Origin: Halicephalobus mephisto
Taxonomy: Eukaryota; Nematoda; Chromadorea; Rhabditida; Panagrolaimidae
NCBI GenBank assembly: GCA_009193035.1
Contig: SWDT01000120.1
Location: 248,001 to 312,000 of the forward strand
DNA length: 64,000 nt
Reading direction: 5' to 3'
How positions within the stretch are numbered: position 1 is the stretch's first letter; the number at the start of each line of letters is the position of its first letter. A model generated the notes under the pieces. The model made no database searches and was not told the DNA's origin. It saw only the letters and a program-made list of their open reading frames with translations. Below, in pieces: positions 49,246 to 60,828 of the stretch. The position numbers and the translations under genes were made by a program.

Positions 49246-51182
49246 TCAGCAGATGCTACTGATGGGTTTGCCTTCTGCCTTGGCCTTGAGATAAGGTTCA
49301 TATTGAGGACTATCGCGGAAAATACGGATCTTCCTTTTCAAGCTAGTGGCACTATCCAGATAAACGTTTTTCTTGTCTTGAGCCATTGCCTAAAGATCAA
49401 TATTAATTTTTTTTTGATTTAAATGAAAGTTTTAACCTCGTAATCTTCTCCGTAAGTCTCCATCATGTATGCACAGTATTCAATGTCCTGAGGCAAGAGC
49501 TTGTGTTGACGTGCTCGAGGAGGACGTCGTTCAATCTTCGGAGGCAAAACCAGAGGAACGATAGGTTCAATTTTGACGTGCTTGAGGGGTTGAGATTCGG
49601 CTTTATGTTGGATAACTTGATAGGCATTAGTGACGAATTGAGCTACAGTTTCTGCGAACTTCGTCGGAGTTCCGTCTTTTTCAAACTGAAGAGCTGAGGT
49701 ACCGTTGACAACTACTTGTTCGATGAGCTGATCTCCTATGGCCTTAGGGGAAGTTGATTCAGTGGGGGTTTCGGCAGTGGCTTGTTTAGAAATCGATTCA
49801 TTGCTACTTGATTTATTGCTGCTCAAGCTGGCATCAGAAGTCGACTTGTTGCCCTGAAAATTCCGAATTTATTTTCAATTACCATAATTACTGTATTTTT
49901 ACCTTTTTGCCATTTTTGCCCGTTTGGAAATCCGTAACATCAACACCACTATCGACTGAACATTTCTGAAAATATAAAAATTAAATTAATTAAAAACTTG
50001 TTGACAAACCGTGTGAGGAGCATCTTGAGCAGACCCGACAGATGACATATCCAAAACCAATTCTTGAGAAAGTTCTTTTTTATTCTTCTGTTGATCGGGT
50101 TGATTATCTTCAGAAATAGAATTAGCATTTCGTTTATTTTTCTTTTGTTGTTTTTGTTGCTTCTTAGATTGTTTCGATTGATGATTATCCTGGTGTCCAT
50201 TCTGTTTAGCTGCTTGTTGAGATTTAACTTCAACCTTTCCAATGACTTCTTCAACATCATCCTTATTAGCTTCCTGTTGACGTTTCTTCTCAGCTTCATG
50301 TTTAACTTTTTCCTCAGCTTCTTGTTTAGCTTTTTCCTCAGCTTCCTTTTTGGCTTTTTCTTCAGCTTCTTTCTTGGCTTTATCTGCTTCTTGTTTGGCT
50401 TTTTTCTCGGCTTCTTGTTTAGCTTTTTCCTCAGCTTCTTTCTTGGCTTTTTCTTCTGCTTCTTTCTTTGCTTTTTCCTCGGCTTCTTGTTTAGCTTTTT
50501 CTTCAGCTTCTTTCTTGGCTTTCTTTTCAGCTTCCTTCTTGGCTTTCTCTGCTTCCTTTTTGGCTTTTTCCTCGGCTAATTTCTTTTGTTTTTCTTCTTC
50601 TTTTTTGCGTCTTTCCTCAGCTTCTCTAGCTTCAGCTTCTTCACGTTTACGTTGTTCCTCAACTTGTCTCTTAGCTTCTTCAGCAGCTCTTTTTTTCTTT
50701 TCTTCCTCTTTTCTTTTTTGTTCCTCTTGACGTTTTATTTCCTTTTCACGACGTTTTTGTTCTTTTTCTTGCTGTAATTTTCGTCAAATAAGCATAAGAT
50801 AAAAAATAAGAAAAACCTCACCTCTTTTTGGGCAAATTGAAGTTTTTTCTTATCATCATTTTCGGACGTAATGACTTGAACCTTAAATCCGCTTATTAAC
50901 GAAAAAATTTTACAAAAAAATATACATTTTTTTCAGCAAAGTCCTCTTCGATCTGTTTCGAATCGTGAAAAACAACATGAGCTTTTTTAACAAGGTATTT
51001 TGGATCATGTGTTGATGTAGAATTAATCCTGTAAAATAATTTTTTTTATATTTAATTAATTAAAAAACAAACCAGCTGCGAACGGAAGTTCTGTAAGCAG
51101 AGAAACGTTTTCCTCGGGCATTTACTCGGGAACGAACGACGAAACTGCGTTTTTCACGTCGAACTGCCTTTGGCGACCGCAT
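49246..51182 (-). CDS. Nop16-like ribosome biogenesis protein with long Lys/Glu-rich insert
   Basis: Seven exons, 51182-51073, 51028-50926, 50881-50822, 50771-50010, 49965-49903, 49853-49437 and 49389-49246, join in phase to 552 residues. The C-terminal 60 residues carry the Nop16 pattern (IEYCAYMMETYGEDYEAMAQ, then a Lys/Arg-rich KRKIRIF). The basic N-terminal 70 residues resemble the Nop16 start more weakly. Nop16 is a nucleolar protein of large ribosomal subunit assembly. Family members are about 180-240 residues. Here residues 92 to about 345 are an extended charged segment dominated by AKKEAEE-type heptads (coiled coil or single alpha helix), followed by a Gln/Asn-rich and Ser-rich linker. 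The start codon lies one base after a TTCAG acceptor, suggesting trans-splicing. Confidence 0.75.
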
Positions 51183-51440
51183 TCTGAATACACGTTGATG
51201 CCTTCAAATTTGGCCAATTTCAGACACTGCAAACAAGGGAAAAAAATTCGTTAACGATCGATAAGGGCAACAGCACCTAGAAAATGGATTTAATGAACAA
51301 AAATAAATTTATTTCGAAATGTCAACGTGAAAGAAAATCGAACATAAACAACAAAAACGTAAGCAGACGAGATTTCTTATCCGGTTCGATAGATTATGAC
51401 AACTTTCAAATTCTCGTTTTAAAGTATCTCAACCATTATT
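51183..51440. other. Upstream region of the Nop16-like gene
   Basis: Should hold the promoter and outron. A second acceptor-like tttgcag lies near 51225. No other gene. Confidence 0.4.
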
Positions 51441-51660
51441 AAATTATTTTAAAATTTTACAAAATTTCAAAAAAAAAATTTTTACAAAATTTTAAAATTA
51501 AAAAAAAACTTTTACAAAATTTTAAAATTAAAAAAAAACTTTTACAAAATTTTAAAATTAAAAAAAAACTTTTACAAAATTTTAAAATTAAAAAAAAATT
51601 TTTACAAAATTTTAAAATTAAAAAAAAACTTTTACAAAATTTTTAAATTTTTAAAAAAAT
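51440..51660. repeat. 36-bp tandem repeat, about six copies
   Basis: The unit acttttacaaaattttaaaa plus ttaaaaaaaa is repeated with near-perfect 36-bp spacing. Confidence 0.9.
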
Positions 51661-51949
51661 TTTTAATTTTCATAATTTTTTTTCTAAAAATTTCAAAAAA
51701 AACTTTTAAATTTTAAATTTTTTTTGACAAATGTCTGAAAATTTCGAAAAATTTTTCAAATATTGATTTTGAATTTTTAATAAAAAAATTTTCAACGAAT
51801 TTTTGAAAATTTCGAAAACTTTTTACTTTAAACATTAATTTCGAATTTTTTGAAATTTTTCATTATTTCGAAAATTTTTAGAGAATTCAAAAAAATGAAA
51901 AACTAAATTCACCGCCAAAAATTAACTATTTGAAAATGGGAATGAGTTA

Positions 51950-52370
51950 GACCCGAGGGAGGGGTCTCTGAAAAGATAAAACAGAATCGGCTTCCTCCAG
52001 CAAAATTTCTCTTAAAAAATAAATACCTATAAGGGAGCTTGCCTAAAATATATAGGGCTTACATGGGGGAAGGGGGTCCTAGAAAAGTGCCATGTAAGTG
52101 TTATACATTTTAGGGAAATTTTCTAAATTAAAAAAAGCTAAAATAACCTATAAGAGAGTTTGTTTAAAATATACAAGGCTTATATGGCGGTTTTCCGGGA
52201 TCCCCCTTCCATATAAGCCTTATGTATTTATTTTAGGGAAATTTCCTAAATTAAAAAAAGCTAAAATAACCTATAAGAGAGCTTGTTTAAAATATACAAG
52301 GCTTATATGGCGGTTTTCCGGGATCCCCCTCCCATATAAGCCTTACATATTTTAGAGAAACTCCCTTATC
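51950..52370. repeat. About 125-bp repeat with internal palindrome, three copies
   Basis: Copies near 52015, 52130 and 52255. Each holds aaggcttatatggcgg and, after a short gttttccgggatccccc loop, ccatataagcctta, so each unit can form a hairpin with a GC-rich loop. Confidence 0.85.
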
Positions 52371-53130
52371 AGAGAAATTTTAACTTTAGAGCTGTAAATA
52401 CTGAAAAAACGTGATTTTAGGAATAAAAAAACAAAAAATAAGAAGAAATTTTGCGCGAATTCTTACTCAAAATTTATGTTATCTGGGCCTGGAATGACTA
52501 TTGATGGCCTTGAAATGAAAAAAAAGAAAGTGTAAGGCGTGTACATTTTTTTTCAAGTCTTAAAAAAATGAAACTTCAACATTGTGGCTGGAGGAACACT
52601 CCGATTTTAGGCCAATGTTACGAAATATTCCTTTCGTTGAAGTGAAAAATCAAAAAAGCTAGAAACCATCTGGACTGAATACATAATAAAGATCGATCCG
52701 TTGAAATTTATTTTGCGCAAAGATTATTTCCGGAAAAACAGCAAAAATTTTCGGATAAGTGGATCAGAAAACTTACATACACTGTATTAACCTTGCTTTG
52801 TTTCAAGAACAGATTAAACACATGTTCGAGTAAGTTAAAATACATAAAAATTGAAGAAATTGTTTACATAAAAAAAACTGTTAAAAAATTTTTAGTTTTT
52901 TTCCGAAAAAAATTATCCAACAAGCTCTATGGCGACCTCAACAACGTTGAAACACCCTGAGGCAAAATACCTATGGCAATTGTCGCTCGCTCCTCCGCAA
53001 CTTTTAGTTCTAAAGTATTTCAAAAACATAAACGAAAATTGATTCAATTGTTCAGAGCACAGCATTGATTTGCTGATGCGATTGTCGTTTTTGTGTGCAC
53101 ACAAAAGGCACATACTATGTAATGATGGAT
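52371..53130. other. Intergenic DNA with short open frames
   Basis: A minus-strand frame of 78 codons spans 52913-53149, starting in repeat DNA; the residues are unremarkable. No splice or homology support. I see no gene I can defend. Confidence 0.3.
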
Positions 53131-53820
53131 ATATTAAAACAACGCCCATGTATCAAATATATTGTGTTTTATATGTCGATACATTGAATAAAACACAGCT
53201 ATATATCAGTTCAATTCATATATCGATATATTAGAGCTATTTTTATATATAGTCTTAGATATATACCCTAATACAGTATCAGGAATATATCTCAACATGA
53301 TATTAAAACAGATCTAAATACAGTATTAAAAATAGATCTCAATATGCATATGAAAAATTTATGATATAAAATATGTAGATGTATTACAACGGCTCTAATA
53401 TGCCGGATACACTGTATTTTACATACCGATACATTGAACATTATACATATACATCATACTCAACTTATGTACTAATATATTAGAGTCATTTTTGTATATA
53501 GTCTTAGATATATACCTTAATACGATACTAAATCTATATCTCAACATGATATTAAAACAGATCTAAATATAGTATCAGAAACAGATCTCAATATGATATT
53601 AAAATATATCTAAATATCGTATCAGAAACAGATCTAAATATCGTATCAGAAATGAACTTCAATATACACACAAAAAATATATATGATTTGTAATGTATAA
53701 ATATGTTAAAATAACGCAGATGTATTGGATATACTATATTTTACACACCGATACATTGAACATAATACACATGAATTATGTTCGTTTTATGTAACGGTGC
53801 ATTAAAGTTATTTTTTTGCG
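53130..53820. repeat. Satellite-like repeat (tatata-rich, about 290-bp higher-order unit)
   Basis: Three long units contain accgatacattgaacataat-like text. Between them sit runs of a short unit (cagatctaaatatagtatca). The motif tagtcttagatatatacc recurs at fixed places. Confidence 0.8.
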
Positions 53821-54290
53821 AAAAATGAGGAAAGCGTGTTGCACGAGAGTACTTTGTCATTGCCGACAAGGTAAACAGCTTACTTTTTACTAAACCCTGA
53901 ATTTGTTCTCAAGAGATTTTCATGTTTGTTCCAGTGTTCTTAAAAATTGTTTTTGAATTTAAAAAAATTCAAAAGTTCACATTTATTAAGTTTATTAAAA
54001 GTGTTTTTTTTCAATGTAAATTCTGGGGACATGCGAGGATACACAAGATAAAAAACAAAAAAATAAAAAAATCAAAACGTGGTACACAGGAACATAACAA
54101 CTGGCAGAATTGCTGTTTTTGAATGGAAGACAGTCGTTTCACATATGTTGAAAAAAACGGAAAACGACAGCCACTTTTTTACTTTTGAGTACTGCAAAAT
54201 TCGACGTGTTCAACAGCTTCCATGCGATCCATTTTATTTTTTTGGATTTGCTGAAAATAATCTTCATCAAGAAGTAGATTTTAAAAAATA
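53821..54290. other. Open stretch of uncertain nature before a repeat field
   Basis: A plus-strand frame of about 70 codons (54079-54291) is open, but its last part (ggatttgctgaaaataat) is the unit of the repeat field that follows. I read it as repeat-derived. A GC-richer patch at 53830-53880 is not assigned. Confidence 0.25.
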
Positions 54291-55400
54291 AATTATAATA
54301 AAAAAATTGTAATAAAAAAATTAAATAAATTCTATAATTTATTTTTTAAAATTTTTTAGAAAAAATAAAATAAATTTTATCTCATTTTAATTTTTTTTTA
54401 AATTTTATCAATAAATAATCCGAAAAATAAAGCAAATTTTATTTAATTTATTTTTAAAAAATTTCCATCAATAAATAATTCAAAAAACATTAAATTCTAA
54501 ATGATCTATTTTTTTGAATTAATTAAAAATAATTTTTATAAAAAATAATATTAAATAAAATTAAAGCAAATTTAGTATTATCCATTTTTTAAATTAAAAA
54601 TAATTTTAAAAAAAAGTAATTTTTATGAAAAAAAATAATTTTAAAAAAAAGTAATTTTTATGAAAAAAAATAATTTTAAAAAAAAGTAATTTTTATAAAA
54701 AAAATAATTTATAAAAAAGTAATTTTTATAAAAAAGTAATTTTAAAAATAATAATTTTAAAAAAAAGTAATTTTAAAAACATTAAATTTCACATGATTCA
54801 TTTTTTTCGAATTTGATAAAAATAATCCTCTTTAAAATTTAATTTTCAAAATTAAAACAAATCCCATGTGATTTATTTTGTTTTTAAATTTGTTAAAATT
54901 GATTTTCATCAACAAAATTCCAAAAAATCAAAAAACTTTTATTTGATCTATTTTTTTTTGGATTTGCTGAAAATAATTTTCATCAAAACTAAATTTAAAA
55001 AAAATTAGAGCAAATTCCATGTGATCTATTTTTTTAAGATTTTTTAAAAACAATTTTTATCGAAATTAAATTTTACAATTTTTTAAAATTAAAAAAAATA
55101 ATTTTTATCGAAATTAAATTTTTAAAAAAATTAAATTTTATAATTTTTTAAAATTAAAAAAAAATAATTTTTATATAAATTAAATTTTATGATTTTTTTA
55201 AAATTAAAAAAATTTTTATATAAATTAAATTTTATTATTTATTTGATTTTTGCTGAATTTTTGAAAAATAATTATAATTTAATTTAAAAAATTAAAATAA
55301 ATTCTATGATTTAATTTTTCTAAATTTTGGAAATTATTTCGATCATAATGTAATCTTTGAAAATTAAAGCAAATTAAACATCAGTGTTCAAGACAAATTA
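54290..55400. repeat. Degenerate A/T repeat field
   Basis: Recurring words are tttttttggatttgctgaaa and tttttaaaattaaaaaaaat, with spacers of 20-130 bp. The remainder to 55633 is non-coding. Confidence 0.65.
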
Positions 55401-55633
55401 GGAAAATTTTCAAGGTTAATTTATGGTAGAATTAATGCCTTTGTTGTATGTATAAAAAAGCAACCCTCATCAATCAATTCCGTCGAAATTGAACCGAAAC
55501 ATACCCCTTTAAGGAAAGAAATCAGGTCTGTATCTGGTGATTTGAAAAATTTTTCGGGACTTTTTACAAGGAGCATTGTCGCTTTACAATCTAAAATTTG
55601 ATCGAATTTTGTTTTTCACCAAAAATAGAAAAA

Positions 55634-58316
55634 TCACTTGCTCTTGGATTCTGCGATAACAATGTGTTCTGAGTTTTCTCCGATGTGACGAACACATACT
55701 GAAAAAAGTTTTTTAAAAATTTTTTGTTTTGAACTCACCCGGTATATCGTTGATGTTGTTATCAAAATCGACAATCCTCGTGATGAATTGATTGTGTTCT
55801 TTGATAAAAATGTTGCCAGAAAGCTATAAATGATGAAACAGATTATTTTTATCAAAAAAAAATTACCCTGACGATGTTGGTGTTGTTTTTCAGTCGCAGA
55901 CCCCAGACAAGATGGGAGTACATCGGGTCGTGGTCTCTGGGGGGACTGATTTCGATTTCATTGCATTCAAGGGACGGATTTGTCACATTGAAAATTTTCT
56001 TGATTCCGTCGTTGAACTTAGTGGTGATGGAATCTGAAGACAGTGCCTGGACCCATCGTCCTTTTAATCTGTCCAAAGTTACCGGAAGACATTCACATTT
56101 TGGTTTCGGTAAAGAAGAAAGTGGATGAGTGGAGAGTTGGAGGTCGTCTTCAGATTCCAGAGAATATCTAAGTTGTTTTTGGAGAGAACTCAATCTGCCA
56201 GATTTGCCAAATTTGATTGTTTGTAGAATTTTCTGAATTTTAAATTGTTTATTTTCTGATTTTTGTTTTTGTAGCAATTCCTGTTGTTGGTTTAATCTTT
56301 CTTCCAACGACTGGATTTTGTCTTTCATCTCTTTGATCACCGGAGGCGGTTTCATAGCCACAGGGGCTCTTCGAATTTCTTTGGCTTCAGAAGCAATGTC
56401 ATTATTCTCGATGTTAGGCATATTCAAAAATGGGACGACGGAATTCAGAATAGCTTCAGAAGTTTCTTTAATTTTGGTGTCCGGGGGTGGAGCTGGGGAC
56501 ACCGGAGGAGGGGTAGTTGTTGATTTATCTGCTATCGGAGTCATTTTTCTCGGATGATATCTTCTTCTATTTCCCCAAGATTCGGAATAATAATCTCCAG
56601 AATTCCGCGAATTCATACTAGGTCTGATAAGTTTCGGTGGAGGACCAGATCTGTGAGTTTCTCCGAGAATAGCATTGAGAACTTCTTCTTCATGTTCTGG
56701 TTGGACCATTTTTCCATCAACATAAAGAGGAGGAGGTTCTGTCGTCGTCGTCGTAGAATCTGGAGTTTGTTTACTTGAAAAAAGCATATCTCCTTTGCCG
56801 AAAATGTTGTTTTTCAACAAAGAATTATCAGAAAATCCAAGGGAACTCGTGTTAAGACCAAATTCTTTGAGATCGATCCCTAGCATTTCTGTTGCTTTGA
56901 ACGGATTTTCGAGGATTTGACTGATCAGTCCTCCTCCAAGTGCTGAGGAGACAATTTTTCTAAAAATATTTAATCATTTTCTGTAATTTAGAATTTACAT
57001 GTTAAAATACTCAAATATCCAGTTTTTAACAAAAATTCACTAATTAATCGGATTATTCTTCCTCGTCGAAGAATCAATCACCATTGACAAAATTTATTCA
57101 CAGAAGATTGATAGATTCATTCACAAGAGATTTATTTGCAGAAGATTCAGAAATTCGTTCTGTTGGGATTTAGGATTAGTCGTCTTCTCTGAATGCTGAC
57201 ACAATTACAGTAGTAATATAGGACATTCGTATTAGAGTGTTATTTGTTGTACAATTGCTTCATACATAGTAGAACTTGGATATAAGATACCCCTGCTATA
57301 ACATATTTCTTGTTATAGCATACAGTATGAGTGAGTTTGGTTAATCTGTTTTCAAATTCACCTCCGCTATAATATATCATTTCTTATAACATACGTTTTG
57401 CCCGATCCCAAAGAGGTATCTTATATCCAAGTTCGACTATATATTGTATTTTAATTATAATAAAGAACTCCTCTTTCCTACCACATATCTACACATATTT
57501 AGAGGTCACAACACGTTTATAAGACGTTTTTTCGAAAAAAGTTAAAGAGTTCACACAAGTCTTGTAGGTAATTTGAACTTATTTTCTACACCCAGAAGAA
57601 TGACCATAGAAGGATAAAAATTCCTAAGTACACAGAAGACAATAAAGATATCAAATCTCTAAACAGCTCCATGAAACTTTTTAAAGGGAATTTGAATAAA
57701 AACATAACCAAAGATCGTGCAATATTACACATAAAAAAGTTTAACTTTCGATCCAACAAAAGTGAAAATCGTCAATGTGAAATATTCATAAAAATGTGAG
57801 GATTTTGTTAGTTTGGGAATCGTTACTGGGATAAAAGTTACGTTTTTTGCTTATTGGAGCGGTTTTTGGATAGTGATTTTGACAGCACTAGTGAATTTCG
57901 GATAGTGACTAGAAAGTCCTGATTTCAATTGGAAGTAGACACTATCTCAAATCTCTATACACAAAAAAGCGTCATTTTAGGTACAACAAAAGTAGAAATC
58001 GTCATTATTATTTTAATTTAATCAAAAATGTCGAATATTCATAAAAATGTGAAGATTGTGTTAGTTTTGCAATTTTTACAAAACAAAAAGTCGAATTTTT
58101 TTGTGCAGTTAAAATAAAAATTAATAATTACCTTATTTCTCCTGTTTTTCCATTTTGTACTTCTTGAATTGCCGCAGGAAATCTGTGCATGTTGGACAAC
58201 AAATTCGCTGCTACTTGTTTTATCGGCAATGTGGTAGATTCTGAAGCAGGTGTTGTTGTGGATGAATCACATTTGATCACAAATAAAATTAATAAAAATA
58301 CAATTTTTATTTGCAT
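55634..58316 (-). CDS. Secreted lipocalin-like protein with long Pro/Thr-rich N-terminal region
   Basis: Exons 58316-58132, 56959-55867, 55823-55739 and 55698-55634 join in phase to 475 residues. Residues 1-19 form a signal peptide. The middle holds Thr- and Pro-rich stretches (DSTTTTTEPPP, TTTPPPVSPAPPP) and a coiled coil at about 272-300 (IQSLEERLNQQQELLQKQK). From about residue 350 the sequence looks like a lipocalin/FABP-type barrel: KGRWVQ is the first-strand GxW motif, followed by alternating beta-like stretches and an exposed Cys pair (CEC). Such domains bind small hydrophobic ligands outside cells, or act in cuticle/apical matrix in nematodes. The assignment to lipocalins rests on the GxW motif and domain shape only. 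Intron 1 holds two mobile elements. Confidence 0.72.
57266..57440. mobile_element. Pogo-like MITE in lipocalin-like gene intron 1
   Basis: A 175-bp element. The left end tagtagaacttggatataag and right end cttatatccaagttcgacta are inverted repeats with one mismatch. Body words (gctataacatatttcttg, tataacatacgttttgcccg) match the element at 44199, so both are the same subfamily. Confidence 0.85.
57728..58107 (+). mobile_element. GCACAAAAAA-family element, longest clean copy
   Basis: About 380 bp with imperfect inverted ends (acacataaaaaagtttaact at left; tcgaatttttttgtgca at right). The body contains gacagcactagtgaatttcg, matching the copies at 11285-11706 (reverse) and 63415-63770. No coding capacity. 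Confidence 0.7.
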
Positions 58317-58483
58317 TTTTACAAACGAAAATTTGAAATAATTTTTTTAAAAGAATATATCAAGCGTAGACAATTTGACACATTTCCCAAAATGGTTCCA
58401 GGATAACGAGAAATCAATTGCGCAAGATGCTGGGTTAATCTAGGGCAGTTCAGTTCGATAATTCTCGTTTCAATTAGAGAATA

Positions 58484-59020
58484 CAATGAACCACCTTAAA
58501 TGCACCCTCGATAAGCGCAAATCCTCCCTAAAGACAATTGACGTACAACCTCGACCACGTGCTGCTTACTGTAGAACCACCTTAAATACACCCTCGATAA
58601 GCGTGAATCTTCTATATTATGGGTCTTCGGGACTGCGTAGAATGTTGAATAGTTAATTATAGTTACACAGCTCCGAGATTAAGGGAAGGCTTGAGGTTCA
58701 TATCATAGGCAGTTTTTCTAACAATTTTATTCAACATTATCAAGCGAATAGAAAAGAGACGTCTCCTTAGGCTCGTCAGTCCGAATCGACGGAGCTCCAC
58801 AAACAGTTCAGTAGATTCAATAAAACGATCTCATGCCCTCTCCCCGCAGGGTTCAGTTTTCCTAGCCTTACATTCCGATCTAGGTGCGTCGGCTGACAGG
58901 ACGGAGACTCCCTGAGGGAATCCTCTGGTAGTTGAATTTCACATATATTATTTATACTATATCTCTGTAAAAGCAACATTTCTCCTGTCCCTTCAGATTG
59001 CATTCAAGGAAGTTCTACTG
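58484..59020. mobile_element. Pogo-like MITE abutting the IQ-motif gene
   Basis: The right end tcaaggaagttctactg, followed by TA at 59021, pairs with ctgtagaaccaccttaaata preceded by TA at 58569, giving inverted ends of about 20 bp. A second left-end copy (gaaccaccttaaatgcaccc) begins near 58488, so the left end is duplicated. The interior 58740-58990 is GC-rich and unlike the other copies. The right end lies 8 bp from the stop codon of the neighbouring minus-strand gene. Confidence 0.65.
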
Positions 59021-59028
59021 TAATAAAA

Positions 59029-60691
59029 CTACAACAAAGAAAGAAAAGATTCCGTCTCAAGTCTGTCCATCATATATTGCATATCTTCCGAAGCTTTCTG
59101 GAGAACATATGGTTTGATTTCAGGCAATCCATCAGAATTACTGTTGTCTTTTATGAAATCTTGTTCTTTTTTTAAAATTTCCAATAATTTTCGCTGTTTT
59201 TCGAACAATTTTGCTCGATTTGATCGATCATTTTCAAATTCTTTCAACTAAAAAATATTTTTAAAATAAAGTTACTTTTTAAATAAAAAAATTTACCTTT
59301 TCTTTCCAATATTTAGGATCAAAAGTACTCATAATATTTACCTTCGAAGCAGTGGTGGAGACATCTTCAATAAATTTAATCCTGTCAGTTACTCCTACAT
59401 GTTCCCAGTTTTGTAATCTTCTATTGCAGTGTATTTTGAATAAATGCTTCCGATACTGTAATCGTATAATCAGTAATATGAAATAAAAATTCAAAGTAAA
59501 AATTAAGAATTAATATTCGAAATAAAAATTCAAAATAAAAGTTCGAAATAAAAATTCAAAATAAAAGTTCAAAGTAAAAATTCAAAATAAAAGTTAACAA
59601 TCAAAATTTTAAATAAAAGTTCGAAATAAAAATTCAAAATAAAAATTCAAAGTAAAAATTCAAAATAAAAGTTAACAATCAAAATTTGAAATAAAAATCC
59701 GAAATAAAAATTCAAAATAAAAATTCGAAATAAAAATTCACGATCAAATTTTGAACTTTTCGTATTGAGACTATATTTATGGATTTTTTTATTCGAAAAA
59801 TCTATCTTACCTAAATTGATAAAAGATGATATCTAGATTCTTCGGATTACAACATGACCTACAAGTCGTGTCTCACTACGAAAAATCCAAATTTCGATTT
59901 TAAACTCTAATTATAAACTTTAATAACATAAAGCACAAATTTTCGAATTCAAATTTGAAATTCTAATTTTCGTATTAAAACAAAATTTTAATTTTTTTAT
60001 TTAAAAAAATCCATAAATTAAGTTACATCAATCTAAGTGAAACAATATATAATTTTTTTAAACAGAAAAAATTTACAATTTTTAACACGAAAAATCAAAA
60101 TTTCAATTTCGAACTTGGACAGTAAAATTCGATAACAAAAATTATAAATTTAAATAATTTTTAAAATTATAAAATTAAATAATGTTTGAAATTGTAAATT
60201 TAAATAATTTTTAAAATCATAAATTTAAATAATTTTTAAAATCAAAAATTTAAATAATTTTTAAAATTATAAATTTAAATAATGTTTAAAATCATAAATT
60301 TAAATAATGTTTAAAATTATAAATTTAAATAATGTTTAAAATCACAAATTTAAATAATTTTTAAAATCACAAATTTAAATAATTTTTAAAATTATAAAAT
60401 TAAATAATTTTTAAAATTATAAATTTAAATAATTTTTAAAAAACTTACGGCTTTCTGAATTACTGATGCTGCTCGTTTTTTGGATTTTTCTTCTGCAATT
60501 TCTTCTTCAGATTTTTCTTTTTTTGTTATTTCTGGATAACGAACAATATTTAATTTAGAAATTTGCCATGGCATTAAATCATGGATTTCTTTATATAAAA
60601 TAAGTTCTTGTTCGTTTTGTCGACGAAGAGATTCCAATTCATTAATCAATTTATCGTTTTTCTGAATTATCGAAGAAATTTTAGAATCCAT
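59029..60691 (-). CDS. Small coiled-coil protein with one IQ motif
   Basis: Exons 60691-60449, 59455-59297 and 59247-59029, all phase 0, give 206 residues. A coiled coil lies at about residues 10-35 (KLINELESLRRQNEQEL), and an IQ motif spans the first splice junction (ASVIQKAYRKHLFK, about 75-88), a typical calmodulin or myosin light-chain binding site. The C-terminal part is charged and helical. I cannot place it in a named family. Small IQ/coiled-coil proteins are common at cilia and centrosomes, but that is inference only. The 3' UTR must run into the adjacent MITE. Confidence 0.75.
59500..60440. repeat. Repeats filling the first intron of the IQ gene
   Basis: The part 59510-59740 is a 12- to 24-bp unit (aaataaaaattcgaaataaa). 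The part 59750-60120 resembles the 29530 inverted-repeat family. The part 60130-60440 is a 28- to 29-bp unit (aaatttaaataatttttaaa), ten or more copies, running up to the donor of exon 1. Confidence 0.8.
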
Positions 60692-60828
60692 ACTTGATCG
60701 AAAACAATAGTATTAATTTTAAAAATAAAATCAACAAACAACAGAATTTTCATAAAAAGAAAACAAGGAATAACTGGTTGTAGAATTTCCATGGAAACAG
60801 TGGCCGCACGAAAATTTTCCCCAGCGAC
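60692..60828. other. Promoter-side flank of the IQ gene
   Basis: Short upstream region with no acceptor-like AG close to the ATG, so there is no sign of trans-splicing here. Nothing else seen. Confidence 0.35.

Noticed and set aside
50064..50777. Long Phe/Leu/Ser-rich open frames on the plus strand
   Set aside because: They are the complement of the Lys/Glu-rich exon of the Nop16-like gene; simple codon composition keeps the opposite strand open.
54079..54291. 70-codon plus-strand gene
   Set aside because: Its 3' part is the unit of the following repeat field and it begins at a non-ATG codon.
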